Of a stretch of 64,000 nt of DNA, positions 1-9,900 are shown one piece after another. The number at the start of each line of letters is the position of its first letter. Position 1 is the stretch's first letter. Where the stretch lies: positions 62,001 through 126,000 of the forward strand of contig JASEGA010000002.1 in NCBI GenBank assembly GCA_030018315.1, read 5' to 3'. The position numbers and the translations under genes were made by a program. The notes below the pieces were generated by a model. That model had not been told where the DNA came from, ran no database searches, and was given only the letters and a program-made list of their open reading frames with translations. This DNA comes from a bacterium (GTDB lineage: Bacteria > Hydrothermota > UBA3073 > JACQXS01 > JAGMCI01).

Positions 1-179
1 TTGCTTAAAAGACCGGCTACATTCGTAATGTGAGTGAAACTGGCGTCTTCTTTATCAAAGATTAAACCACCACCTGTAGTAGCAGCATAGATTTTATCAC
101 CATTAGAGACTATATCATTGACTTCACTTGAATTCAGAAAACTTGTCCATTGGGATATGATAAATAGAATGATTAACAT
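1..179 (-). CDS. Secreted propeller-type protein, N-terminal part cut by window edge
   Basis: The open frame runs off the left edge. The visible 59 residues start with a hydrophobic signal-like stretch (MLIILFIISQ) and continue with a D-K-I-Y-A-A-T-T-G-G-G-L motif, which looks like one blade of a two-component-regulator or PQQ-like beta-propeller. The ATG at 179 is favoured because a good promoter (TTGACT, 17 bases, TACAAT) lies just before it with only 7 bases between the -10 box and the ATG. It is divergent from pcm. The rest of the protein and any C-terminal module lie outside the window. Confidence 0.6.
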   Translation of the reverse strand, partial: MLIILFIISQWTSFLNSSEVNDIVSNGDKIYAATTGGGLIFDKEDASFTHITNVAGLLS

Positions 180-186
180 TGCCCAA

Positions 187-215
187 ATTGTAGCCTGTAC
201 CACATTAAAAGTCAA
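187..215 (-). promoter_or_regulatory. Promoter for the left-edge gene, leaderless layout
   Basis: Read on the minus strand: TTGACT at 215-210, a 17-base spacer, and TACAAT at 192-187. The ATG is at 179, so transcription should start at or within a base or two of the start codon. There is no Shine-Dalgarno site. Confidence 0.55.
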
Positions 216-225
216 ATATTTTTAA

Positions 226-253
226 TTGACAACCTTTAAATATATGATATCTT
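226..253 (+). promoter_or_regulatory. Promoter for pcm, leaderless layout
   Basis: TTGACA at 226-231, a 16-base spacer, TATCTT at 248-253, then nine bases to the ATG at 263. No Shine-Dalgarno sequence lies before the ATG. It sits back to back with the promoter of the left-edge gene. Confidence 0.6.
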
Positions 254-262
254 AATAATATA

Positions 263-940
263 ATGAACATATTGCTAATTTTTACTATTTTGGCAGGAAC
301 AAGTCTTAATTATCAAACTCTTAAGAAACAAATGGTAGAAGAACAAATCGTTGCCCGTGGAATTGAAGATACGCTTGTCTTAAAAGCTATGTTACATGTA
401 GAAAGACATAAGTTTGTGCCAGAAAAATACAAAAAGCTTGCTTACACAGATAGACCGTTACCAATTGGATATGAACAGACTATATCTCAGCCCTATATTG
501 TTGCGTTGATGACTTCGCTGTTAAATTTAAGTGGTAATGAAAAAGTGTTAGAAATAGGAACTGGAAGCGGCTACCAAGCTGCAATACTTGCAGAGATTGT
601 ATCTAAAGTCTATACAATAGAGATACTTAAACCTTTAGCAGAGAGTGCAGAGGTGCGATTGAATGGGATGGGATACAAGAACATATATGTTAAATGCGGC
701 GACGGCTACAAAGGATGGCCAGAATATGCACCATTTGATGCTATAATAGTTACTTGCGCACCTGAACAGATTCCTCAACCTCTGATAGAGCAACTAAAAA
801 TTGGCGGTAAAATGGTAATCCCGGTAGGCAAACTTTATCAGGAACTCATCCTTATAACACGAACAGAAGACGGAATAAAGAAAGAACCTATCATCCCTGT
901 CAGATTTGTCCCAATGCAAAGAGAAGCACAACAGGAGTGA
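263..940 (+). CDS. pcm: Protein-L-isoaspartate O-methyltransferase
   Basis: Repairs isoaspartyl residues in aged proteins by SAM-dependent methylation. The 225 residues match the family's usual length. The motif I glycine loop (VLEIGTGSGYQAAILAEI) lies near residue 95, and the family signature around PIGYEQTISQPYIVALM comes before it. The first about 15 residues (MNILLIFTILAGTSLNY) are hydrophobic and look like a signal peptide, so the enzyme may be exported. The ATG sits nine bases after a -10 box, suggesting a leaderless message. The gene is monocistronic, with a convergent neighbour downstream. Confidence 0.93.
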   Translation: MNILLIFTILAGTSLNYQTLKKQMVEEQIVARGIEDTLVLKAMLHVERHKFVPEKYKKLAYTDRPLPIGYEQTISQPYIVALMTSLLNLSGNEKVLEIGTGSGYQAAILAEIVSKVYTIEILKPLAESAEVRLNGMGYKNIYVKCGDGYKGWPEYAPFDAIIVTCAPEQIPQPLIEQLKIGGKMVIPVGKLYQELILITRTEDGIKKEPIIPVRFVPMQREAQQE

Positions 941-957
941 CTCAATAGCTCAACGGC

Positions 958-2169
958 TCAACAACTTTTTATAGGACAGTTGTTACATTGCTCAACACTA
1001 CAATAGTGCTTGAAAATGTGAATCATGCCCTGAGAATAAACTTCCTTATCTAACTTCCGCTTTAGTAATAACTTCTTACTCATTAACTTTGTAATATTAT
1101 TTTCTGGTAAAGGTCTGTACTCTCTATAGATTTGGAGAATTTCATCCCTATTTTCTTTATTTAGAACGGATATTACAGGAAGACATACATTTAGAATTAT
1201 TATTCGGGCACAAGATTTACTAATCCTACTATTTTGGGAAAGTTTAGCTTCAATCTTTAATAAATTAGGAAAAGCGCTTATTAAGAAATTACATATACCC
1301 TCTTGAAGCACAGCGGCTAAAAAATAGCTTATCCCTTCTATTCTTCTTATAGGAAAATTAGGTGGCCTAACCTTGAAAAACTGCCACTCATCATCTATCA
1401 TAGTTTCTATGAAATTATGTTTAATTTTATCCCACGCATCTCGGAACTTGTAGGGAAGTAAACCAGCTACTCCAAGTAAACTAACTTTTAATATTTTGAC
1501 ACGCTCTTTTTTCGGCTTTCCAGTTACTAAAGATATCAATTTCTCTATTGGTGCAAGTTTAGCAAGCCTTACGAAAGGTGGCTCATTCTTTACATAACCT
1601 AATGACTCCATTATCCCTATGTAAGTAGATTGATCAGGACCATAAGCTTTTATCAATTCATTAAATCTACATTCCCTTTCACTAAACCTCTTAATACCCC
1701 CCATTTCAAGAATATTTACCAGCATCTTAAATTTAGGTCTATAATTGCAAACAGCTTTTCTTTTACTTCCCATTTCTTTATTATACCTCTTTAGAAACCC
1801 AGAAAAATTAGTTCTAGTCAATTTTGAGATGTCCAGAGTTTCAACTGTAACCCCATCTTTGGTAATAGTTTTTTGTGTATTAGCATGAGCTACTACATGA
1901 AGTATTACATTATTATACTTTGGGTCAGTGTCATGTCCATGGTCAAACCAGTTGCTACTTGAAAGATGTAATTCAACATCGCCTGTCATCACTTTATTAT
2001 TAAATTTGATAATAGCATGCTTAAAATCCGGACCATCTTCTTGATTTAAAGTGCCAACCGAAATAATCTTGATTGGTTTTTTACTTTCAGTTTTGAGCCC
2101 ACTTTTTAACAACTGATGCTGCCAGAGCCAGCGAATAAAGGATTCAGTCAGCTCTTTCCTTTTTGCCAT
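958..2169 (-). CDS. DUF2851 family protein
   Basis: 403 residues. It has the conserved N-terminal features of the DUF2851 family: an early FIRWLWQHQLL segment, then a block with N-QEDGPDFKHA, GDVELHLSSSNWFDHGH and NNVILHVVAHAN. The C-terminus ends in a cysteine cluster (CSVEQCNNCPIKSC) that could bind metal. The acidic and histidine motifs in the N-terminal half resemble a nuclease-like fold, but no function is established and I do not propose one. It is separated from prfB by about 70 bases and read in the same direction. Confidence 0.82.
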   Translation of the reverse strand: MAKRKELTESFIRWLWQHQLLKSGLKTESKKPIKIISVGTLNQEDGPDFKHAIIKFNNKVMTGDVELHLSSSNWFDHGHDTDPKYNNVILHVVAHANTQKTITKDGVTVETLDISKLTRTNFSGFLKRYNKEMGSKRKAVCNYRPKFKMLVNILEMGGIKRFSERECRFNELIKAYGPDQSTYIGIMESLGYVKNEPPFVRLAKLAPIEKLISLVTGKPKKERVKILKVSLLGVAGLLPYKFRDAWDKIKHNFIETMIDDEWQFFKVRPPNFPIRRIEGISYFLAAVLQEGICNFLISAFPNLLKIEAKLSQNSRISKSCARIIILNVCLPVISVLNKENRDEILQIYREYRPLPENNITKLMSKKLLLKRKLDKEVYSQGMIHIFKHYCSVEQCNNCPIKSC

Positions 2170-2242
2170 TCGGCATACCTGATTACACAGAAATAGGTGA
2201 AACTCCCAGCCTCACAGCAAGACTCTGGGTAATCAGCGTTCA

Positions 2243-3298
2243 TTATTTCTTTTTTAATAGCCATGCTCTTACAAAATCATCAAGATTTCCATCCATTACT
2301 TCCTGAACACGGGTAGTCTCAACCTCAGTGCGATGGTCTTTTACAAGAGTATAAGGACAAAAGATATAGGAACGAATTTCTCTTGCCCAGCCTATTTCTT
2401 GTTTCTCTTTTGTAAATTTTTCAAGCTTTTTCTTTTCATTTTCAAGCTTTAACTGGTAAATTCTTGACCTCAGCACTTTAAGTGCATTTTGCTTGTTCTG
2501 GTATTGAGAACGCTCGGATTGACAAGTTACAACTATTCCAGTAGGTAAATGAGATATCCTGACAGCACTTGATACCTTGTTTACATGTTGCCCTCCATGA
2601 CCTGACGCCCGAAATGTGTCAATTTTTAAGTCTTTTTCATTTAGTTCTACACTTATTTCATCCTCTATAAGGGGGCAAACAAAACAAGATGCAAAAGAGG
2701 TATGCCTGCGATGTGAGGCATCAAATGGAGAAATGCGAACTAAGCGGTGAACACCAGACTCACTCTTTAGCCAGCCGTAAGCATATTTGCCACTGACTTC
2801 AATTGTGGCATCCTTTAAACCGGCAACATCACCCGGTTCATATTGAAGGATATTTAACTTGAATTTCTTACTTTCAAGCCATCTCATATACATTCTAAAC
2901 AACATTAATGCCCAATCACAAGATTCAGTGCCACCTGCACCAGGATGAATTGAAAGAAGAGCGTCACGATTGTCATCTTCAGAGGTGAAAACAAATTTTA
3001 GCTCAGTCGACGTGATTTTCTCTTCTAATTTATTGACCTCATGAACTACATCCTCACCAAGTTCAGCAAGTTCTTTTAAATCTTGGAACTCTTTTTGAAT
3101 TTGGTCAAACTCTTTTACAAGCTCACGATGAGATGAAAGTTCCTCAGTTAGCTTTTTAGCTCTATGTTTATCAGACCAGAAACCAGGGGTGGTGAGTTCA
3201 GCATTTATTTTATCTATCTCTTTTCTATGTTTCTCTATTTCAAGAAAACTGTGTAATTCTGAAATCCTTTCAGTAAGCTCTTTCATTTCCATAATCAT
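2243..3298 (-). CDS. prfB: Peptide chain release factor 2
   Basis: Terminates translation at UGA and UAA. The 351 residues carry the SPF stop-recognition tripeptide (VRISPFDASHRRHTSF) and the catalytic GGQ (ASGHGGQHVNK). The N-terminal helical domain is present. Many bacteria need a programmed +1 frameshift at CUU-UGA near codon 26 of this gene. Here the same place reads TTT-CTT-GAA in one open frame, so the frameshift control is absent. A short palindromic repeat sits just upstream (3304-3330), between this gene and the mazG-like gene. Confidence 0.95.
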   Translation of the reverse strand: MIMEMKELTERISELHSFLEIEKHRKEIDKINAELTTPGFWSDKHRAKKLTEELSSHRELVKEFDQIQKEFQDLKELAELGEDVVHEVNKLEEKITSTELKFVFTSEDDNRDALLSIHPGAGGTESCDWALMLFRMYMRWLESKKFKLNILQYEPGDVAGLKDATIEVSGKYAYGWLKSESGVHRLVRISPFDASHRRHTSFASCFVCPLIEDEISVELNEKDLKIDTFRASGHGGQHVNKVSSAVRISHLPTGIVVTCQSERSQYQNKQNALKVLRSRIYQLKLENEKKKLEKFTKEKQEIGWAREIRSYIFCPYTLVKDHRTEVETTRVQEVMDGNLDDFVRAWLLKKK

Positions 3299-3303
3299 TA
3301 CCC

Positions 3304-3330
3304 TGTCATTCTGAACGAAGCAAAGAATCT
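3304..3330 (+). repeat. Short palindromic intergenic repeat, ATTCTGAAC type
   Basis: Reads TGTCATTCTGAACGAAG then CAAAGAATCT. ATTCT and AGAAT are the complementary arms. A related, longer copy lies at 47871-47929, and the sister GTCATTGCGAGC type occurs four more times in this window. All copies lie in or at the edge of intergenic gaps. Confidence 0.6.
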
Positions 3331-3338
3331 ATCCATAA

Positions 3339-3617
3339 CTAAACATCACAGATACAAGGAAGTTTGCCACACTTTGGACAGCTATTAGCGTAACGCTTAA
3401 CTGCCTGTTCCATGTCAATTCCCTTTATATTTGCAAGAGAGAACAACCAAGCACAGACATCGGCAAACTCTTCTTGTAAACACTTATTTGTCCGCATAGC
3501 ACGAGAAAGCTCACCAACCTCCTCTATAAACCAAGTAAATGTATCACGTAAACCACGACCGGCATCCTTCTCATAATATATATCATAGATAAGATTTTGA
3601 AACTCTTTTATCTCCAT
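3339..3617 (-). CDS. MazG-like nucleotide pyrophosphohydrolase
   Basis: A 92-residue all-alpha NTP-PPase-like protein. It has the paired acidic motifs [10 protein letters not shown] and [15 protein letters not shown] expected for magnesium binding in the MazG/dUTPase-like superfamily. Such enzymes hydrolyse nucleoside triphosphates to monophosphates. It ends in a [11 protein letters not shown] segment that looks like a small zinc knuckle. It overlaps the end of etfA by 10 bases and is the last gene of the apgM-etfB-etfA run, so it is probably co-transcribed. The substrate cannot be read from sequence. Confidence 0.75.
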   Translation of the reverse strand: MEIKEFQNLIYDIYYEKDAGRGLRDTFTWFIEEVGELSRAMRTNKCLQEEFADVCAWLFSLANIKGIDMEQAVKRYANSCPKCGKLPCICDV

Positions 3618-4834
3618 CCATCCTCCTTTAGTCTTCTAGTTAACTTTGGAACTATCTCAAACAGGTCGCCTACAATGCCAAGGTCTGCTACCTTAAATAT
3701 TGGAGCAGATGGGTCTTTATTTATTGCTATTATACGCTCAGAAGAAATCATACCAGCTAAATGCTGGATAGCACCTGAGATTCCACAAGCTATATAGATT
3801 TTAGGCCTCACTGTCTTACCAGTTTGACCAATCTGATGTGAATACGAAATCCAGCCAGCATCTACAGGTAACCTTGACGACCCAACTGCTGCCCCCAGTA
3901 CAGCAGCTAAATCTTCAATTAGCTTGAAATTTTCAGGAGCTTTTAGTCCCCTGCCACCGGATACTATAATATCAGCTTCTTGAAGATTTACATACTGAGT
4001 TACATCTTCAATAAATTTAAGCACCCTCGTCCTTGACACAAACTCTGTATTAGGTAAAATTTCTTCCACTATTTTACCATTTCTACCAGCTTTTCTATCA
4101 GCTTCTTTCATAACTTTATACCTTACTGTCGCCATCTGCGGTCTACTGGTTCTACATAATATAGTAGCCATTATATTGCCACCAAAGGCAGGACGCGTCT
4201 GAGTCAATAGACCAGTTTTTTTATCTATATCGAGCTCAGTGCAGTCAGCAGTCAAACCTGTCTTAAGACGAGCAGATACACTCGGAAATAAAGTCCTGCC
4301 TATAGAGGTTGCACCAGCTAAAAATATTTCAGGTTTATACTTTAGCACTAATCTTGTAATTGCTCGAGTATAAGACTCAACATTGAAACTATCAAGCTTT
4401 TCATTCTCTACTACATAAACCTTATCTGCACCCCTGGATATAAGCTCGGTCCCGATAAAATCGGAATTAACATTATGCCCTAAAAGGACACAAGAAAGTT
4501 CTACTCGAGGTCGCACCTCTCGAGATCGCACCTCTCCTAATTTATCAGCAAGTTCTCTGCCTTTGCTAAGGAGTTCAAAAACTACCCTATGAACCTTACC
4601 ATTCGTTTGCTCCGCAAATATCCATACACCTTGATAATCTTGCTCTCTCTCTTTTTTCTTATCTACTTTTTCCATTTTTATAGCACCAAACTCACATACA
4701 GGAACACAAGCGCCACAAAGGTTGCAATTGTCTTTAATAAAAGCTAACCCATCTTTTATCTCTATAGCCTCATAAGGACAAGCAGAAACACATAAACCAC
4801 ACCCATTACACTTATCTTTTATGATTTTTATCAC
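3608..4834 (-). CDS. etfA: Electron transfer flavoprotein alpha subunit with N-terminal 2[4Fe-4S] ferredoxin domain
   Basis: 408 residues. Residues 1-60 hold two clusters, [12 protein letters not shown] and [12 protein letters not shown], typical of a bacterial-type ferredoxin. After a basic linker comes the EtfA N-domain and then the FAD-binding C-domain with [12 protein letters not shown] and [22 protein letters not shown]. With EtfB it forms the FAD-binding heterodimer that passes electrons between dehydrogenases and the membrane. The fused ferredoxin suggests a direct link to low-potential electron carriers. It overlaps etfB by four bases. No partner acyl-CoA dehydrogenase or FixCX lies in the window. 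Confidence 0.93.
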   Translation of the reverse strand: MIKIIKDKCNGCGLCVSACPYEAIEIKDGLAFIKDNCNLCGACVPVCEFGAIKMEKVDKKKEREQDYQGVWIFAEQTNGKVHRVVFELLSKGRELADKLGEVRSREVRPRVELSCVLLGHNVNSDFIGTELISRGADKVYVVENEKLDSFNVESYTRAITRLVLKYKPEIFLAGATSIGRTLFPSVSARLKTGLTADCTELDIDKKTGLLTQTRPAFGGNIMATILCRTSRPQMATVRYKVMKEADRKAGRNGKIVEEILPNTEFVSRTRVLKFIEDVTQYVNLQEADIIVSGGRGLKAPENFKLIEDLAAVLGAAVGSSRLPVDAGWISYSHQIGQTGKTVRPKIYIACGISGAIQHLAGMISSERIIAINKDPSAPIFKVADLGIVGDLFEIVPKLTRRLKEDGWR

Positions 4835-5613
4835 TTTGAGAGAAATATCACAAGATGCTTTACAGCCTCATCTACAGAGCCATTAAATACTTTGCCACCC
4901 CTATTTTGGTCAGGAGTAAATATACGGACTACACAGGTCGGAGACCCAATTAGACCTACTTCATCAGCTTTTACATCTATCTCTTTAACTCCCCAAACAG
5001 GAATCTCAGTCTTTTTTGCTCTCAATTTGCCACTTAAACTTGGAAGCCGCGGCTCATTTATCTCTTTTACAACTGTGAATAATGCAGGTAGGGAAGTTTC
5101 AACAAGCTCAACCCCTCGCTCAACTAACCTTTCTACTATTGCATACTTTTGCGTTATTTCTGCAATTTTCCTGACAAAAGTAACTACAGGAATACCCAAA
5201 AATTCGGCTACCTCCGGTCCTACTTGGCCAGTATCACCATCTACTGCTTGCTTGCCACATAGGATAAGGTCAAAGTTGCCAATCTTCATTATTGCTGTTG
5301 CAAGAGTATAAGAAGTAGCTAAAGTATCTGAGCCAGCAAATTTAGGGTCAGAGATAAGAAATGCAGCATCTACACCCATTGAAATAGCCTCTTTAAGTGC
5401 TTCTTTTGCCTGAAGAGGACCCATTGAGATTGCAGTTACATTACCACCTAATTTCTCTTTTATTCTTATTCCTTCCTCTATAGCATACATATCAAATGGG
5501 TTTACAATTGATGGCACCCCCTCTCTCATAATAGTGTTCGTTTCGGGATTGATTTTAATTTCTACAGATTGCGATATATCCGGAACTTGCTTGATACAGA
5601 CTATTATGTTCAT
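4831..5613 (-). CDS. etfB: Electron transfer flavoprotein beta subunit
   Basis: 260 residues with the EtfB start [12 protein letters not shown] and the AMP-binding region around [25 protein letters not shown]. It pairs with the downstream EtfA. Its ATG overlaps the apgM stop by one base (TAATG), and its own end overlaps etfA by four bases, so the three are translationally coupled. Confidence 0.95.
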   Translation of the reverse strand: MNIIVCIKQVPDISQSVEIKINPETNTIMREGVPSIVNPFDMYAIEEGIRIKEKLGGNVTAISMGPLQAKEALKEAISMGVDAAFLISDPKFAGSDTLATSYTLATAIMKIGNFDLILCGKQAVDGDTGQVGPEVAEFLGIPVVTFVRKIAEITQKYAIVERLVERGVELVETSLPALFTVVKEINEPRLPSLSGKLRAKKTEIPVWGVKEIDVKADEVGLIGSPTCVVRIFTPDQNRGGKVFNGSVDEAVKHLVIFLSK

Positions 5614-6797
5614 TAGGCACCAAATTTCTTAAGCTTTAGTGCATAGGCAAGCATTAAAGTGAGTGCATGGATTGCATTAAATCGGCCTAACCCACCACTC
5701 ATACACTCTCTTTCTGTAAACCTCTTAGCTGAATCCGGAATTACCCACTTTGAATAAAGTAAAAAAGGATTCGGATGCCAAGAATGTGCCTTCAAAAGGG
5801 CAGGCGTTGAGTGGTCACCAGTGACAACAAATACAGCTGGACTGAGATCAAGAAACTCAGGAATACGCCTATCTATCTCCTCAATTAGTTTTACCTTAGC
5901 ATCAAAATTGCCATCTTCACCTAAACTATCTGTCCTTTTTATATGTAGATAAAAGAAATCGTAATCTTTAAAATGCTTCTTTAAAGTAGAAATCTCATCA
6001 TCAATACTCGGCCCAGTATCTAACACAGCCATACCCACAAGCCTTGCAAGCCCACAATACATAGGATAACTTGCAATTGCAGCGGGTGTCAACTTAAACC
6101 TATCTTGCATTGAAGGGATAACAGGAGGCTTGGCAAAACCACGAAGAAGTACCATATTTGCGGGTGGAGAGAGAACTTTTCTTACTATATTTACAAAACT
6201 ATTAACGACACGCGCAGTCTTCTCAGCATCAGGCACTATAGCTTCACATATATTTGGAGGAGTACCAACTTTTTGAGGGTCAGTCTCTGTTACCCTATCA
6301 TCAAGTCTATCCCCACTGAGCACAAGGACAAACCTGTGTTCCTTACCAGGTGTTATCTCAACCTTTACATCTTCAATTTGTTTTATATTCGCCTTTAACC
6401 TATCACATATTTTCTTATTTTCTTCAGTAGATATCCTACCAGCCCGCCTATCCGTAATTATTCCATTTTTATCAACTGTAGCAAAGTTGCCACGAGCCGC
6501 AACAGTAGAAGAGTCAAGACTTATTCCAACACCTAAAGCCTCAAGCACTCCTCTACCTATCTGATATTTAACTGGATCATATCCAAAAAGGGAGAGATGA
6601 GCAGGCCCAGAGCCAGGTGTTATCCCAGGAGCTACAGGGTCTGTTACCCCAGTAACAGATATTTGGGTAAGTTTATCTAAATTTGGAGTGGACGCAGTCT
6701 CAAGCTCAGTAAAGCCAGCTTTCGGAACTCCACCAACACCATCCAAAACAAGTAACAAAATTTTAGATTCCGTCTTTACAGCCAACTCTTCTATCAT
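5613..6797 (-). CDS. apgM: 2,3-bisphosphoglycerate-independent phosphoglycerate mutase, archaeal type
   Basis: Interconverts 3- and 2-phosphoglycerate. The 394-residue length and the motifs KILLLVLDGVGG, STPNLDKL, GSGPAHLSLFGYDP and VTGDHSTPALLKAHSWHPNP mark the archaeal-type (ApgM) branch of the alkaline phosphatase superfamily. The first D, H and S residues are the expected metal and phosphoserine sites. It is the first gene of the operon with etfB, etfA and the mazG-like gene. A perfect consensus promoter ends six bases before the ATG, so the message should be leaderless. Confidence 0.93.
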   Translation of the reverse strand: MIEELAVKTESKILLLVLDGVGGVPKAGFTELETASTPNLDKLTQISVTGVTDPVAPGITPGSGPAHLSLFGYDPVKYQIGRGVLEALGVGISLDSSTVAARGNFATVDKNGIITDRRAGRISTEENKKICDRLKANIKQIEDVKVEITPGKEHRFVLVLSGDRLDDRVTETDPQKVGTPPNICEAIVPDAEKTARVVNSFVNIVRKVLSPPANMVLLRGFAKPPVIPSMQDRFKLTPAAIASYPMYCGLARLVGMAVLDTGPSIDDEISTLKKHFKDYDFFYLHIKRTDSLGEDGNFDAKVKLIEEIDRRIPEFLDLSPAVFVVTGDHSTPALLKAHSWHPNPFLLYSKWVIPDSAKRFTERECMSGGLGRFNAIHALTLMLAYALKLKKFGA

Positions 6798-6803
6798 ATA
6801 AAA

Positions 6804-6832
6804 ATTATATCCCTAAACCATTGAACTGTCAA
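6804..6832 (-). promoter_or_regulatory. Perfect consensus promoter for the apgM-etfBA operon, leaderless
   Basis: On the minus strand: TTGACA at 6832-6827, a 17-base spacer, TATAAT at 6809-6804, then six bases to the apgM ATG at 6797. Both hexamers match the sigma-70 consensus exactly. The spacing puts the transcription start on or next to the ATG, with no room for a ribosome binding site. Confidence 0.72.
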
Positions 6833-6856
6833 GTAAAATAGTAGCTAACATGTAAC

Positions 6857-6874
6857 TCAAGGCTTTAGCCTTGA
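6857..6874. repeat. Small hairpin in the divergent intergenic gap
   Basis: TCAAGGC, loop TTTA, GCCTTGA: a perfect 7-base stem between apgM and the divergent 1065-residue gene. It lacks a run of T on either side, so it is not a clear terminator. The gap from 6798 to 6967 otherwise holds only the two promoters. Confidence 0.5.
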
Positions 6875-6931
6875 CACCCCATTCTCAGTACACATCAATG
6901 ATTTCTCAGTGTAAATCAATCTACAAATTAC

Positions 6932-6960
6932 TTGACTTTTAGTGAATTAAATATTATTTT
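6932..6960 (+). promoter_or_regulatory. Promoter for the large coiled-coil gene, leaderless
   Basis: TTGACT at 6932-6937, a 17-base spacer, TATTTT at 6955-6960, then seven bases to the ATG at 6968. No Shine-Dalgarno site is present. Confidence 0.55.
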
Positions 6961-6967
6961 AAAATAG

Positions 6968-9900
6968 ATGAAATCACGAGGAAGACAACTTAGTCCTTGG
7001 ATAAATATTAAAAAACGAGTAAGAAGGTTTGAAATTCTTGTTAAAACTGGAAGTAGTGTCATGATATTTTTGGCAAGTTTTGGAGGTGGACTATTCTTAT
7101 ATCTTGTTTTAGACTACATATTCTTTTTACCATCATGGATTAGATTATTATCACTTATTCTTGTATCTATAGTTAGTATCAGTTTTGTAGCAAAAGCCAT
7201 TCTATCTAAATTTGACCCCATTAATGAACTTGAAAAAAATTTTCCAAAATTTAATGGACAACTGCTTGCTTCTATCTCATATTATCCAGAAATACTCGGA
7301 TATTCTGATGAGCTCATATATGAAGTAAGGAGACAGACAGAGAGGATGCTGAAATCTATAAATATTAGAAGCGAAGTTAAAAGAAAATTGAAACCATTGG
7401 TCAAATTACCTATCATTAGTTGCGCACTCACTGTTGCTTTTATCTTATTTCTACCATCTCCTAAATCTATATGGGTGAAAAGATTTTTTAGCCCAAATCA
7501 TAAGTTCATATCACTTACTGTATATCCGGGTGATAAAATAGTAACTTATGGTGACTCTTTAGAGATAAGGGTTACAGCCAAGGAAATAGTGCCAAGAAAG
7601 TTAGCTATTGTAGTAGATGGAAACTATATTACTCTTTACAAAAAATTTGGCTTCAAAACTACTATGCAACAAATAACGCAAGATATTATATATTATGCAA
7701 GAGTTAGTGATGTATCAAGTGATACACATAAAATTTTGGTCACTATTAGACCGTGGGTCAAGGATTTAAATCTCGTGTATAACTATCCAGAGTATACAAA
7801 AATTGCACAAGTCAAAACTACGAGTCCTATTATAGAAGCCCTATATGGAACAAGAATAGAAATTGAAGGCGAAGCAAACATAAATTTGAAGAAGGCAAGC
7901 CTACAGTTTAATAAAACACCTGATATACCATTAGAAGTGGAAGGCAAAAGATTTAAAGCAAGCTTTAATGCGACACATAATGATAGTTACCGAATATTTC
8001 TATCAGCAGCTAACGGGTTAGAAAATTTAAACCCTGAATCATATCCAATTAGGGTATGGAATGATGAGCCACCAAAGGTTGATATACTATTTCCAGCTAC
8101 TGATATTGAAATGCCAGCAACTATGAAAATTCCGATAATCTTCCATACTATAGATGATTATGGAATATCTAAGTCAAAGCTTGTTACTGACAAAGGTGAA
8201 CAGCTTATAACAAATGAAATTGGTCCGGATACAGTGATTAGTTATAATTGGGATGTCTCTGGATTTGAATTGCTTCCAGCTGATATATTAAAATATTGGA
8301 TTGAAGTTTACGATAATGATGCTTTCAAAGGCCCTAAATGCGCAAAATCTGAGACTTATAAAATTTATTTCCCTACTGTTGAGGACATATATAAACAAGT
8401 GACTGGCGAACAAGCAAAGACAATGGATGAACTACAGAAAGTGATTGAAGACTTGAAAGCAGTCAGCGAACGATTGGAGACAATAACACCACAGACTGGG
8501 ATACAGGAACTTAGCTGGGAGGAGAAGGAAAAGATAAAAGAGGTAATTGAGAAAGGAAAAGAAATTGAGAAAAAAATAGAAGGGCTTAAGAGTGACTTAA
8601 ATGAACTTTATAAAAGAATGGAAAATACGATGTGGGTTGATAAGGATTTAATGGATAAAGTTAAAGAACTGCAAACACTATTCGCTGAACTTAACCTACC
8701 GGAACTAAATGAAGCTATCCGGAAACTTGAGGAAGCAGTGCAGAAAAATCCAGAAATGTTAGCTGATGCAATTAAGAACTTAAACTTGACACAAGATGAA
8801 CTTAGAAAAAGGATTGAAAACACTATTGAGTTACTTAAAAAATTTAAACAAGAGCAGATGCTTAAATCTTTGGCAGAAGAGGCTTCAAAACTACAGGAAT
8901 GGCAACAAAGTATAAATGAGAAGACTGAGAGGGGGGAGGAGGCTTTAACTGAGCTTGCCAAAGAGGAACAAGCGTTAAGCGAAGAGTTAGCTAAACTTGC
9001 ACAGGAGTTAGATAAACTATCAAAAGAGTCAACATCATTAAAAGAAAATTTAGAACAAGAGGAGAGACGAGCCAGTGAAATTCGGTCTCAACTTAACCAA
9101 GCCGCAAATGAACTTGCAAAATCAAGTAGACCAATAAAACTACAGCAAAGAATATTAGAACAGCTGTCAAGGCTGACATCAAACCTTAACTCTCTGTATC
9201 AACAAATGATACAACAGGGAAAGGAACAGGTTGCACAACAGATAAAGAGACTTGAAAATGAGCTGCTGTTTTTGTCGGTTGAGGAAGAAGGATTAGGAAA
9301 AGTAAAGACCTTTCAGAGTGGGGTAGGTTTGGGTCTCCCGACCCAAACTGAAGGTGACTTACTTGATATGGCGTTTAGACAAGAAGCATTAATCAAAGGG
9401 ACTAAAAATGTAAGTGATGAACTAAAATCATTAATGACCATTACCCCATTTATATCCTCATCTGCAATGCAACATATATCAAACTCTTTAAGCTCAATGG
9501 AATCTGCTAAACGAGGGTTTGAAGAACGTAATCTGGCAAAAGCACAGATGTCGCAGAAAATAGCAATGGCTGAACTTAACAAAGCAGTTACTGAACTTAT
9601 GAAGGCTGAAGACGCTTTACAATCTGCATCATCTGCTTATGGGATGCAAGAACTGATGCAACAATTGGCACAATTGACACAGAAACAACAAGGATTGAAT
9701 CAGATGATACAATCACTTCTGCCAATGAGCTTGGCACCAAGTGAACAGATGCAAGCTCTCGCTGACCTCATAGGACAACAGCAAGCAATATCAGAGGAGC
9801 TTAAGCAAATAGCAGAAGGCTTGAAAGGGAAAGTGCTCGGTGACCTCGGTGGGGTAGCGCAAGAGATGGAGAAGCTCGCAAAAGATTTACAAAAAGGAAT

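Noticed and set aside
4892-5311. 139-codon frame on the plus strand opposite etfB
   Set aside because: Antisense shadow of an unmistakable etfB; no ribosome site or family motif.
6857-6874. Rho-independent terminator
   Set aside because: The stem has no T-run on either strand and lies upstream of both flanking genes.
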